From: Eubacterium sp.
GTDB taxonomy: Bacteria > Bacillota > Clostridia > Lachnospirales > Lachnospiraceae
DNA length: 38,303 bases
Assembly (NCBI GenBank): GCA_022796875.1
Contig: JAAWJJ010000034.1
Span: 1-38,303 of the forward strand
Direction of reading: 5' to 3'
The number at the start of each line of letters is the position of its first letter. The first letter of the stretch is position 1. Of the stretch, positions 1 to 7,885 are shown in pieces. Position numbers and translations under genes: made by a program. The notes beneath the pieces were generated by a model. That model made no database searches. It saw only the letters and a program-made list of their open reading frames with translations, and was not told the DNA's origin.

Positions 1-152
1 TACCTGCCTGACATTCCACTTCTGTGAAAACCTGCCCTTATGCTGCCAGATTTCAAAAATATTTCACGGAACTATTGGAGCTGCCGTCCGAAACCGAAAC
101 CAAAACCACAAAGCAAATGTTCCTAAAATATTTTTTATTTCATCAAATATGT
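1..152. other. Left edge, no gene recognised
   Basis: No start codon with a ribosome binding site and no recognisable protein is visible here. The forward frame that later becomes the AlkD-like gene is open back to the window edge, but its translation (Cys-, Asn- and Lys-rich) does not resemble the family. A promoter and a good ribosome binding site lie downstream of it, so I treat this stretch as non-coding or as the end of something outside the window. Confidence 0.4.
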
Positions 153-181
153 TTGCAAAACAGGCCAAAGAGGTTTATTAT
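153..181 (+). promoter_or_regulatory. Promoter of the AlkD-like gene
   Basis: TTGCAA at 153-158 and TATTAT at 176-181 are separated by 17 bp, which fits a sigma-A type promoter. Transcription would start near 188, downstream of the ATG at 149, so it supports the start at 239 over the longer reading frame. Confidence 0.5.
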
Positions 182-238
182 TTTATGTCGGATGATATGA
201 TTATTTGTCGGAAAAAATTGGGTGAGGAGGTTCAGACC

Positions 239-928
239 ATGGAAAACAAAGAAATAACGGCATATCTGCTGGAAAACGCAGAGGAAAAGCTTCGTGATTT
301 CTCAGGCGGACTGATTCCGGGCCGCGCCGCGCCGATTCTGGGCGTGCGTCTGTCCAAACTCCGGGAACTGGCAAAACGTCTTGCCAAAGAAGACTGGCAG
401 GAATATTTGAAAAACGCGGCGGATCACTATATGGAAGAAACCTTGCTGCAGGGAATGACATTAGGGTATGTAAAGGCGGATTTTGGCGTACTTCGCCCAT
501 ATTTGGAGCGATTTGTAACAAAGATCGACAACTGGTCGGTATGCGACAGTACCTGTACGACGTTAAAGATTGCGCGCAGGCAGCCGCAGGAAGTACGCGA
601 ATGGCTCCAGCCGTATTTGGATTCCGAACGGGAATTTGAAATCCGTTTTGCCGTTGTCATGCTTTTGGCACATTATATTACCGAAGAATATATTGACGAC
701 GTCTTGGAACAGATGGGGCGTTTTTGCCATGACGGATATTATGCAAAAATGGCAGTAGCATGGAATTTGTCCGTCTGTTTTGTGAAATTTCCGCAAAAAA
801 CATATTGTTTTCTGGAAAAATGCAGCCTGGACGATTGGACGTATAACAAATCCATTCAAAAAATGCTGGAGTCTTATCGTGTGGACGAGAAAGACAAAAT
901 TTGTCTGCGGAACATGAAACGGAAATAA
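239..928 (+). CDS. AlkD-like DNA alkylation repair protein
   Basis: Predicted cytosolic HEAT-repeat DNA glycosylase of the AlkD/COG4912 family, which removes alkylated bases such as 3-methyl and 7-methyl purines. The 229-residue protein has the family's usual length and is entirely helical in character. The segment around residues 98-106 (NWSVCDSTC) matches the conserved block Asn-Trp followed by Asp that lies in the DNA-binding groove of the family. The start at 239 is preceded by GAGGAGG eight bases upstream; an ATG at 149 in the same frame has no ribosome binding site and lies upstream of the predicted transcription start. It is followed after 51 bases by a MATE exporter on the same strand. 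The family assignment is fairly secure; the exact substrate is inferred. Confidence 0.8.
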   Translation: MENKEITAYLLENAEEKLRDFSGGLIPGRAAPILGVRLSKLRELAKRLAKEDWQEYLKNAADHYMEETLLQGMTLGYVKADFGVLRPYLERFVTKIDNWSVCDSTCTTLKIARRQPQEVREWLQPYLDSEREFEIRFAVVMLLAHYITEEYIDDVLEQMGRFCHDGYYAKMAVAWNLSVCFVKFPQKTYCFLEKCSLDDWTYNKSIQKMLESYRVDEKDKICLRNMKRK

Positions 929-979
929 TAAAAATATATGCATATTTTATAAAAGCAGAAAGGGGATTATCAAAGATAT

Positions 980-2356
980 ATGGAAACAAAGTCGGCATTT
1001 TTTACAAAGGATAAAGAATTTTACCATACGCTTTTTCGGATGTTGCTCATCGTATCGCTACAGAATATTGTCGCTTATACGGTAAATATGGCGGACAATA
1101 TGATGCTTGGGCGGTACAGCCAGGACGCCATGTCCGGCGCGGCGACCGTAAACCAGATCTATTTTATTGTGCAGCAGATGGCGCTGGCGATCGGAGAGGC
1201 GTTAGTGATGTTAACAAGCCAGTACTGGGGGCAGAAGCGTCTGGAACCGATTCGTAAGCTGACAGGGACGGCGTTGTATCTCGGCGTCATATTCGGGGTG
1301 ATTGTATTTGCCATATGTGCGTTTGCACCGGAACAGGTCGTAGGAATTTTTACCGATGATGGAGCGATCATTGCGCAGGGGGTGGAATATTTAAGGATTA
1401 CAAAATACAGTTACATATTGTTTGTGATTACAAGCGTACTGATGTCTTCGCTGCGAAGTGTGGAAACGGTAAATATATCTTTTGTGATTTCCTGCGTTTC
1501 CCTTATTGTGAACGTGGCGATCAACTACGCGTTAATCTTTGGCAAATTCGGCTGCCCGGAACTGGGCGTTGTCGGCGCGGCGGTCGGAACGTTGGTGGCG
1601 CGGGCAATAGAACTGGCAATCGTCGTTTTTTATATGCTGGTCATAGATAAGAAGTTAAAACTGTTTTCTACTAATTTCTTAAAGCTGGATAAAGATTTGA
1701 CAAAGGATTATCGGAAAGTGGCGATCCCGGTTATTTTGTCGCAGCTTTTGTGGGCTGTTTCCGTACCGTTCCAGACAGCTATTTTAGGGCATCTGTCCGC
1801 GGATGCGATTGCGGCCAATTCTGTAGCGACTACTTTCTATTCTTACTTAAAAGTTATCGTTCAGAGCATGTCGGCCGTGTCAGCCGTGTTGATCGGGCGC
1901 ACGATTGGCAGAGGAAATATGGAAGAAATAAAAGCGGATGCACGTACTTTGCAGGTGGCGGATATCGCCATCGGTATTGTGTTGGGCGTTGTGTTGTTCC
2001 TGTTGAGAAATCCGCTGCTTAGTTTCTACAGCCTGACGGACAGCGCCATGACGCTGGCGGCTCAGCTTCTTGTCGTAATGGCGTTCATTATGGTCGGAAT
2101 GTCATATCAGATGCCGGTCAGTATGGGAATTATCCGCGGCGGCGGGGACGCCAGGTTTACGTTGATCATGAATACGGTCAGTACCTGGGCGATCGTGATT
2201 CCGTTGTCGCTTATGAGCGCGTTCTGGTGGAAATGGCCGGTGGTGCTTGTCGTGATTATGATTCAGTCGGATCAGGTATTTAAGTGTCTTCCGACGGCGC
2301 TGCGCATCCGGAAATATGATAAATGGATAAAGAAGATGACGCGCGAAAACAAATAG
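980..2356 (+). CDS. MATE family efflux transporter
   Basis: Integral membrane exporter of the multidrug and toxic compound extrusion family, predicted to expel organic cations or drugs using a Na+ or H+ gradient. The 458 residues form about twelve hydrophobic segments in two similar halves. The early stretch VNMADNMMLGRYS, near residues 35-47, is the typical MATE segment in the first helix pair, and the second half repeats the pattern with VLIGRTIGRGN around residue 305. Length is normal for the family (440-470). The ATG has only a distant AAAGGGGAT upstream. The next gene starts 17 bases after the stop, suggesting a shared transcript. Nothing in the sequence tells which compound is exported. 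Confidence 0.88.
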   Translation: METKSAFFTKDKEFYHTLFRMLLIVSLQNIVAYTVNMADNMMLGRYSQDAMSGAATVNQIYFIVQQMALAIGEALVMLTSQYWGQKRLEPIRKLTGTALYLGVIFGVIVFAICAFAPEQVVGIFTDDGAIIAQGVEYLRITKYSYILFVITSVLMSSLRSVETVNISFVISCVSLIVNVAINYALIFGKFGCPELGVVGAAVGTLVARAIELAIVVFYMLVIDKKLKLFSTNFLKLDKDLTKDYRKVAIPVILSQLLWAVSVPFQTAILGHLSADAIAANSVATTFYSYLKVIVQSMSAVSAVLIGRTIGRGNMEEIKADARTLQVADIAIGIVLGVVLFLLRNPLLSFYSLTDSAMTLAAQLLVVMAFIMVGMSYQMPVSMGIIRGGGDARFTLIMNTVSTWAIVIPLSLMSAFWWKWPVVLVVIMIQSDQVFKCLPTALRIRKYDKWIKKMTRENK

Positions 2357-2373
2357 GGATCAGGAGAAAAATT

Positions 2374-2637
2374 ATGCGTATTTGGTTTAAAATGTGGAAG
2401 AATAATCACATGATAAAAGATGCTACCGTGGAGGATGAAAGGGAAGAAACCAGAACACATAAAGTGTTCGATGCATTAGAGAAGATCTGTTATGAATTTG
2501 ACCTGGGGAAACCGATTTGGCTGGACGCGACGATTGCGGAATTTAAACGTCATGCAAAAGCCCGTTTTACACAGGATTGTTTCATGGAGCCGATCGATTT
2601 TGATTATCTGGAGATCCATGTAATAGAGGAAGATTAA
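2374..2637 (+). CDS. Small conserved-looking protein of unknown function
   Basis: An 87-residue, soluble, charged protein that I do not recognise. The start is ATG at 2374 with AGGAG eight bases upstream; an earlier in-frame ATG at 2323 overlaps the MATE gene and lacks such a site. The protein has a basic, aromatic N-terminus (RIWFKMWKN), a helical centre (HKVFDALEKICYEFDLGKPIW) spread over residues 29-49, and an acidic C-terminus ending EED. No signal peptide, membrane segment or metal motif is visible. It sits between a MATE exporter (17 bases upstream) and an EIIC-like membrane protein (45 bases downstream), so it is probably co-transcribed. Codon use and ribosome binding site make it a real gene; the function is open. 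Confidence 0.7.
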   Translation: MRIWFKMWKNNHMIKDATVEDEREETRTHKVFDALEKICYEFDLGKPIWLDATIAEFKRHAKARFTQDCFMEPIDFDYLEIHVIEED

Positions 2638-2682
2638 GAAACAGCCGGATGCGGGGCCGGGCATATAAAAAAGGGAGAGTGT

Positions 2683-3744
2683 ATGGAGAAGATAAAAGCT
2701 TTTTTCAAGAGAAAAGACATTGAGATTTCGGCGAAGAGGTATGGCATTGACGCCTTGTCAGCCATGGCGCAGGGGTTGTTTGCGTCGCTTTTAATGGGGA
2801 CGATTCTCAGCACGATCGGCCAGCAAGCAGACGTTGAGCTTCTCGTGACGATCGGGGATATTGCAAAATCCATGACAGGGCCCGCCATGGCCGCGGCAAT
2901 CGGTTATGCGTTAAAATGCCCGCCGTTAGTGCTGTTTTCCCTTACCGTAGTCGGAGCGGCCGGAAACTCCATGGGCGGAGCAGGCGGGCCTCTGGCAGTG
3001 CTGATCGTTACGATTATTGCGGCGGAAGCAGGAAAAGCGGTTTCCAAAGAAACTAAAATAGATATTCTTGTAACGCCGTTTGTCACAATTATGGCCGGAG
3101 TTTTATTGTCTGTCTGGTGGGCGCCCGCAATCGGAAAAGCAGCCAGTGCACTAGGAAACGCCATTATGTGGGCAACGGAGTTACGTCCGTTATTTATGGG
3201 AATACTTGTTTCTGTCATTGTGGGAATCGCGCTGACACTGCCGATATCCAGCGCGGCGATCTGCGCGGCCCTGAGCCTGACCGGGCTGGCCGGAGGCGCA
3301 GCGCTGGCCGGGTGCTGTGCGCAGATGGTTGGGTTTGCCGTGATGAGCTTCCGGGAAAACCGCTGGGGCGGGTTGGTCGGCCAGGGACTGGGGACAAGTA
3401 TGCTGCAAATGGGGAATATTGTGAAAAACCCCCGGATCTGGATTCCCCCGATTCTTGCTTCAGCGATTACCGGGCCGTTGGCGACCTGTGTTTTCCGTCT
3501 GGAAATGAACGGCGCTGCAATTTCTTCCGGTATGGGTACCTGTGGGCTGGTTGGGCAGATCGGGGTGTATACCGGATGGTTAAACGATACTGCTTCCGGT
3601 GTCAAAGCGGCCGTTACGGCGTTTGACTGGATGGGGCTGATTCTGGTCAGTTTTGTACTGCCGGCAGTCTTAAGCTCCATATTTGGATCTGTTCTGCGCA
3701 GAGCCGGATGGATCAGGGAAAATGATCTGAAACTGGACGTTTAA
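2683..3744 (+). CDS. Orphan EIIC-like membrane protein (PfoR-like)
   Basis: A 353-residue polytopic membrane protein of the PTS_EIIC_2 type (PF13303), the family that also holds the perfringolysin O regulator PfoR of Clostridium perfringens. It has about nine to ten hydrophobic segments rich in Gly and Ala, including the loop GAAGNSMGGAGGPLAVL near residues 87-103 and a second Gly-rich loop near 280-300. The start at 2683 has GGGAGAG upstream. No EIIA, EIIB, HPr or sugar-metabolism gene is adjacent, so a classical phosphotransferase role cannot be completed from local genes. It may be a transporter using partners elsewhere, or a PfoR-like regulatory membrane protein; the sequence does not decide. 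Confidence 0.75.
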   Translation: MEKIKAFFKRKDIEISAKRYGIDALSAMAQGLFASLLMGTILSTIGQQADVELLVTIGDIAKSMTGPAMAAAIGYALKCPPLVLFSLTVVGAAGNSMGGAGGPLAVLIVTIIAAEAGKAVSKETKIDILVTPFVTIMAGVLLSVWWAPAIGKAASALGNAIMWATELRPLFMGILVSVIVGIALTLPISSAAICAALSLTGLAGGAALAGCCAQMVGFAVMSFRENRWGGLVGQGLGTSMLQMGNIVKNPRIWIPPILASAITGPLATCVFRLEMNGAAISSGMGTCGLVGQIGVYTGWLNDTASGVKAAVTAFDWMGLILVSFVLPAVLSSIFGSVLRRAGWIRENDLKLDV

Positions 3745-3778
3745 GCCTGAGCATCCGGTACGGAAAGGAAAGAATGAT

Positions 3779-5671
3779 ATGAAACGGATCATAAAAATAA
3801 TAATTTCTTTCTTTCGGACGGCAGCCGTTTTTTTTAAAGAAGTCTGGAGTTTGCTTATGGTTAACGGCCTGACGCTGTTAGTGTTTGAAGTACTATACAA
3901 ATTTTTGGGAGTTACGGTATGCAAACCTTTGCTGCACGCGGCTGCGCGGCTGTTATTGCGGGCAAACGGATATGCGTTTATTACAGATTCCAACATTCAT
4001 GAACTTATGAAAAATCCGCTGCTCTGGCTGTATTTGTTTGTGGTTCTCGTGCTGATCAGCCTGTATATGCTGTTTGATATATGCTGTATTGTTATATGCT
4101 ATCATGCGTCATACCGAAAACAGAGGCTGCCTCTGCTTGCAATGATGAAGCGAGGAATCCTTGCGGCAAAGAATATCATTTATCCGAAAAATTACCGGAT
4201 GATGTTGTATTTGCTGTTGATTATGCCGATGAGCCAGGTCGTGACAGTAACCGGGGTTTTGGGTGGATTTTCCATGCCGAGGTTTGTCATGCAGTTTATA
4301 GAAGAACGGAACTGGCTCTACCTGATCTTTATTCTGGCAAGTATTTATGTGGAGATCGTGTGTATCCAGTGGATCTTCTGTTTCCATCATTTTACGTTAA
4401 CAGGCGACCGTTTTAAGCGGGCGACCCGAAAAAGCAGAGCGATGGTAAAAGGGACAAAGTTCTGGAAAAATGCTGCCGTCATACTGGCCTGGGATGCTGC
4501 CATGCTTCTGGCGTATTATGGGATTTTGTTTTTGGGAGGCGCAGTGATCGCCTTGCTTTCTTCCGCGTCGGAAACCGTGCATTTTCTTCCGGTTGTCGCA
4601 GAGTCGGCAGTAGCAGTGTTTCTGGATATTGTGGCAGGTATTTTTTACTGCTTTTCCATACCGATCGTTTTTTTGGGAATCAGCGGGTTATTCTATTTCC
4701 ATCTGGAAATGTCCGGGAAACGGGATAAAATACCAGGGAAATTTAATCTGAAAGGTTCTTACCGGATGGAGGACAAACTTTGGTTTCAGAAAATATACCG
4801 GAAAAAATGGCTGCTCATTATGATCGGCCTTGCGATCGTTCTGGGGGTCAATATCGGGTACGCTTATGTCAATCAGATGAAAGGCAGCGGCTCCGGAGAA
4901 GTCAAAAGGCTTCTGATTACGGCGCACCGCGGGTATTCTGCCGCTTATCCGGAAAATACGCTTCCGGCCTTTCAGGGAGCGATTGAACACCAGGCGGATA
5001 TGATAGAAATTGATGTCCATATTACGGCGGACAATGAAGTGGTAGTGCTTCATGATGAAAACCTGCAGAGGACGACGGGGCTGAATAAAGAAGTGTGGGA
5101 AATGCGCGCAAAAGATATCCAGGCGCTGGATTGCGGAAAATGGTTTTCCGAAGAGTTTGCAGGTACCCGGATATCAAAACTGGAAGAGGTGGTGGAGCTC
5201 GCAAAGGAAAATAACATTATGTTGACCGTGGAACTCAAGCCGACCGTGCATAAAGACGGCCTGGCAGAAGCCGTAATTGATATTTTAGAACAGTACGGCT
5301 ATGTGGAAAGCTGTGTTCTGGCATCGCTGGATTATGAGGAACTGGAAGATGCAAAAGCATATGACGAGTCCGTAACGACGGCTTATATTACGACGCTTTC
5401 TTATGGAGATATTGCTTCCATGGAAGCGGCGGACGGCTTTAGCATAGAGGCAACCATGGTGACGTCGGATTTGATCAGAGCCATTCACAAACGTGGAAAA
5501 TTCGTCTATGTATGGACCGTAAACCATGAAAACGAAATGGATAAAATGATCAAACTGAATCCGGACGGAATCATTACGGATGAACCGGAAAATGCCGTCA
5601 GAATCTTACATGAAATAAGAAGTTACAGCTATTGGGAAAACTATGTAAATAAGCTGCGTGATATGATGTAA
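3779..5671 (+). CDS. Membrane-anchored glycerophosphodiester phosphodiesterase
   Basis: Hydrolyses glycerophosphodiesters to glycerol-3-phosphate plus an alcohol. Residues 1 to about 370 form the membrane region (glycerophosphoryl diester phosphodiesterase membrane domain, PF10110 type) with roughly eight hydrophobic segments; the last one, near 345-365, precedes the catalytic GDPD barrel at about 378-625. Catalytic residues are visible: His383-Arg384 in AHRGYSAAYPENT, Glu410 and Asp412 in EIDVH, and His425 in VVLHDEN. The metal-site glutamate lies in VELKPT. The total of 630 residues suits the two-domain form found in Firmicutes. The enzyme domain should face outside the cell if the membrane topology follows the family. 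It is 34 bases behind the EIIC-like gene. The physiological substrate, possibly lipoteichoic acid or phospholipid-derived, is inference. Confidence 0.88.
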   Translation: MKRIIKIIISFFRTAAVFFKEVWSLLMVNGLTLLVFEVLYKFLGVTVCKPLLHAAARLLLRANGYAFITDSNIHELMKNPLLWLYLFVVLVLISLYMLFDICCIVICYHASYRKQRLPLLAMMKRGILAAKNIIYPKNYRMMLYLLLIMPMSQVVTVTGVLGGFSMPRFVMQFIEERNWLYLIFILASIYVEIVCIQWIFCFHHFTLTGDRFKRATRKSRAMVKGTKFWKNAAVILAWDAAMLLAYYGILFLGGAVIALLSSASETVHFLPVVAESAVAVFLDIVAGIFYCFSIPIVFLGISGLFYFHLEMSGKRDKIPGKFNLKGSYRMEDKLWFQKIYRKKWLLIMIGLAIVLGVNIGYAYVNQMKGSGSGEVKRLLITAHRGYSAAYPENTLPAFQGAIEHQADMIEIDVHITADNEVVVLHDENLQRTTGLNKEVWEMRAKDIQALDCGKWFSEEFAGTRISKLEEVVELAKENNIMLTVELKPTVHKDGLAEAVIDILEQYGYVESCVLASLDYEELEDAKAYDESVTTAYITTLSYGDIASMEAADGFSIEATMVTSDLIRAIHKRGKFVYVWTVNHENEMDKMIKLNPDGIITDEPENAVRILHEIRSYSYWENYVNKLRDMM

Positions 5672-5714
5672 CCTGTGAAATATAAAAATAATCTAAACTA
5701 TTGATTATTTTACA

Positions 5715-5741
5715 TTTACAACAGGAAAGTTATGGTATAAT
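5715..5741 (+). promoter_or_regulatory. Promoter of the small alarmone synthetase
   Basis: A perfect TATAAT at 5736-5741 is preceded by TG one base upstream (extended -10 element), with TTTACA at 5715-5720 as a weak -35 and a short 15-bp spacer. The extended -10 would compensate for the poor -35. The predicted start near 5748 gives a leader of about 28 bases. Confidence 0.55.
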
Positions 5742-5775
5742 CAAGCCAGAAAATAAAACAGGGAGGCGATTCACA

Positions 5776-6432
5776 ATGCCTTTTGATTTTAATGAAGATG
5801 TTGACGGATGGAATACGATTACTTTTTTATATAATTCGGCCTTAAAGGAAGTCGGGACAAAACTGGAGATTTTAAACGATGAATTTAAAAATATTCACCA
5901 GTACAATCCGATCGAATATATTAAATCCCGGATTAAGAAACCGCAAAGCATTGTCAAAAAATTAAAACGCGGCAATTATGAAGTCACTATAAACAGTATG
6001 GTGGAACATATCAATGATATTGCCGGAATAAGGCTTGTATGCTCTTTTACCTCCGATATTTACCGGCTTGCCGAAATGATCGGGAAACAGAGTGACCTGA
6101 CGGTTTTGTCCGTAAAAGATTATATAAAAAATCCAAAGGAAAGCGGTTACAAAAGTTATCATATGCTGGTGACGGTTCCGATTTTTATGTCGGACAGAAC
6201 CGTAGATGCAAAAGTAGAGATCCAGATCAGAACGATCGCGATGGATTTCTGGGCTAGCCTGGAGCACAAGATCTATTACAAATTTGAAGGAAACGCGCCG
6301 GAATACATCAGTCGGGAATTGCGGGAATGTGCAGGCATTATTTCCATTTTGGATGATAAAATGCTGTCCCTGAATGAGGCGGTTTTAAAAGCGAAAAGGC
6401 AAAACGAGATAGAAAACGCAATAGAAAGTTAA
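5776..6432 (+). CDS. Small alarmone synthetase (RelQ/YjbM-like GTP pyrophosphokinase)
   Basis: Transfers pyrophosphate from ATP to GDP or GTP to make (p)ppGpp. The 218-residue protein carries only the RelA/SpoT synthetase fold, with no HD hydrolase, TGS or ACT domain, which defines the small alarmone synthetases. Visible motifs are NDIAGIRLVC (about 77-86), the substrate-binding KDYIKNPKESGYKSYH (about 115-130) and EIQIRTIAMDFWASLEHK (about 149-166), which match the synthetase core. GGGAGG lies nine bases before the ATG at 5776; an earlier ATG in frame overlaps the promoter. serS follows after 41 bases and probably shares the transcript. Hydrolysis of the product would depend on an enzyme such as the bifunctional RelA/SpoT encoded at 29358. 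Confidence 0.87.
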   Translation: MPFDFNEDVDGWNTITFLYNSALKEVGTKLEILNDEFKNIHQYNPIEYIKSRIKKPQSIVKKLKRGNYEVTINSMVEHINDIAGIRLVCSFTSDIYRLAEMIGKQSDLTVLSVKDYIKNPKESGYKSYHMLVTVPIFMSDRTVDAKVEIQIRTIAMDFWASLEHKIYYKFEGNAPEYISRELRECAGIISILDDKMLSLNEAVLKAKRQNEIENAIES

Positions 6433-6473
6433 AAACTGGAATAAAAAAATAAATTTAAATGGGAGAGGCTGTT

Positions 6474-7754
6474 ATGATAGACATTAAATTTTTAAGGGAA
6501 AACCCTGACATTGTAAAACAGAATATAAAAAACAAATTTCAGGAACACAAGTTAGGGTATGTAGACGAAGTCATGGAACTGGACGCGAAGATGCGGACGG
6601 CCAAGCAGGAAGCGGATGAACTGCGGGCAAACCGCAATAAGCTTTCAAAACAGATCGGTGCCCTGATGGGACAAGGGAAAAAAGAGGAGGCGGAGCAGGT
6701 AAAAGCGCAGGTGTCCGCCAATGCGAAACGGCTGTCCGATCTGGAACAGGACGAAAGAGAGCTTCAGGAGAAGGTTACCAAATTGATGATGAGCATTCCG
6801 AATATCATTGATCCGTCCGTACCGATCGGAAAAGATGATTCCTGTAACGTAGAGATCGAGCGGTTTGGCGAACCGGCAGTGCCGGATTTCGAAATACCAT
6901 ACCATACGGAAATTATGGAAAAATTCAATGGGATAGATCTGGAAAGCGCAGGTAAAGTAGCCGGAAACGGATTTTATTATTTGATGGGCGATATTGCCAG
7001 GCTCCACTCCGCAGTGATTTCCTATGCGCGTGATTTTATGATCGAACGCGGATTTGTATATTGCGTGCCGCCGTTTATGATTCGAAGCAGCGTGGTAACG
7101 GGTGTTATGAGTTTTGAAGAGATGGATGCCATGATGTACAAAATAGAGGGAGAGGACTTGTATTTAATCGGTACGTCAGAACATTCCATGATCGGCAAAT
7201 TTATCAATACGATCAACGACGAAGCGAAGCTGCCGTATGCCATGACCAGTTATTCGCCATGTTTCAGGAAAGAAAAAGGCGCGCATGGAATAGAAGAACG
7301 TGGAGTATACCGTATCCATCAGTTTGAAAAACAGGAAATGATCGTTGTGTGCAAGCCGGAAGACTCCAAAATGTGGTATGACAAACTCTGGCAGAATACG
7401 GTGGATCTGTTCCGCAGCCTGGATATTCCGGTCAGGACGCTGGAGTGCTGTTCCGGAGATCTGGCGGATCTCAAAGTGAAATCCTGTGATGTAGAAGCCT
7501 GGTCGCCGAGGCAGAAAAAGTATTTTGAAGTCGGAAGCTGCTCCAATTTAGGGGATGCCCAGGCGAGACGGTTAAAGATCCGTGTGAAATCTGCAGACGG
7601 AAACAAATATTTTGCCCATACGCTGAACAATACCGTAGTGGCGCCTCCTCGGATGCTGATTGCGTTTCTGGAAAATAACCTGAATGCAGACGGAAGCGTC
7701 AGTATTCCGGCCGTTTTACAGCCGTATATGGGCGGGAAGACAAAACTGGTATAA
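6474..7754 (+). CDS. serS: Seryl-tRNA synthetase
   Basis: Class II aminoacyl-tRNA synthetase that charges tRNA-Ser (and tRNA-Sec) with serine in the cytosol. The 426-residue protein starts MIDIKFLRENPDIVKQNI, the usual SerRS opening, followed by the antiparallel coiled-coil tRNA-binding arm at about residues 30-105. The catalytic core shows the TSEHSM segment (serine binding), motif 2 around CFRKEKG and a motif 3 region ending VVAPPRMLIAFLENN. GGGAGAG lies just upstream of ATG 6474; the ATG at 6459 precedes that site and is unlikely. No T-box leader is present, because only 41 bases separate it from the alarmone synthetase gene. Confidence 0.96.
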   Translation: MIDIKFLRENPDIVKQNIKNKFQEHKLGYVDEVMELDAKMRTAKQEADELRANRNKLSKQIGALMGQGKKEEAEQVKAQVSANAKRLSDLEQDERELQEKVTKLMMSIPNIIDPSVPIGKDDSCNVEIERFGEPAVPDFEIPYHTEIMEKFNGIDLESAGKVAGNGFYYLMGDIARLHSAVISYARDFMIERGFVYCVPPFMIRSSVVTGVMSFEEMDAMMYKIEGEDLYLIGTSEHSMIGKFINTINDEAKLPYAMTSYSPCFRKEKGAHGIEERGVYRIHQFEKQEMIVVCKPEDSKMWYDKLWQNTVDLFRSLDIPVRTLECCSGDLADLKVKSCDVEAWSPRQKKYFEVGSCSNLGDAQARRLKIRVKSADGNKYFAHTLNNTVVAPPRMLIAFLENNLNADGSVSIPAVLQPYMGGKTKLV

Positions 7755-7796
7755 AACAAAACCGGAATAAATCGGTACTAAAATAAAAATAATAAA

Positions 7797-7841
7797 AAGC
7801 TGTGAGATACGGAAACTGATGCACTCCGTTTTTCACAGCTT
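7797..7841. terminator. Bidirectional terminator between serS and the HD-GYP gene
   Basis: AAGCTGTGA pairs with TCACAGCTT, with an inner ACGGA/TCCGT stem and A-rich/T-rich flanks. The hairpin lies between two convergent genes and can serve both. Confidence 0.75.
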
Positions 7842-7885
7842 ATTATATTCTATATATCTTTATTTCCTTATACCTTTATATATCC

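Noticed and set aside
2904..3680. Long reverse-strand frame (258 codons) across the EIIC-like gene
   Set aside because: It mirrors the forward gene, has no ribosome binding site and its Pro/Ala/Ile-rich product resembles no protein.
6433..6473. T-box leader before serS, and likewise before hisS and aspS
   Set aside because: The spacers are far too short and no T-box sequence is present.
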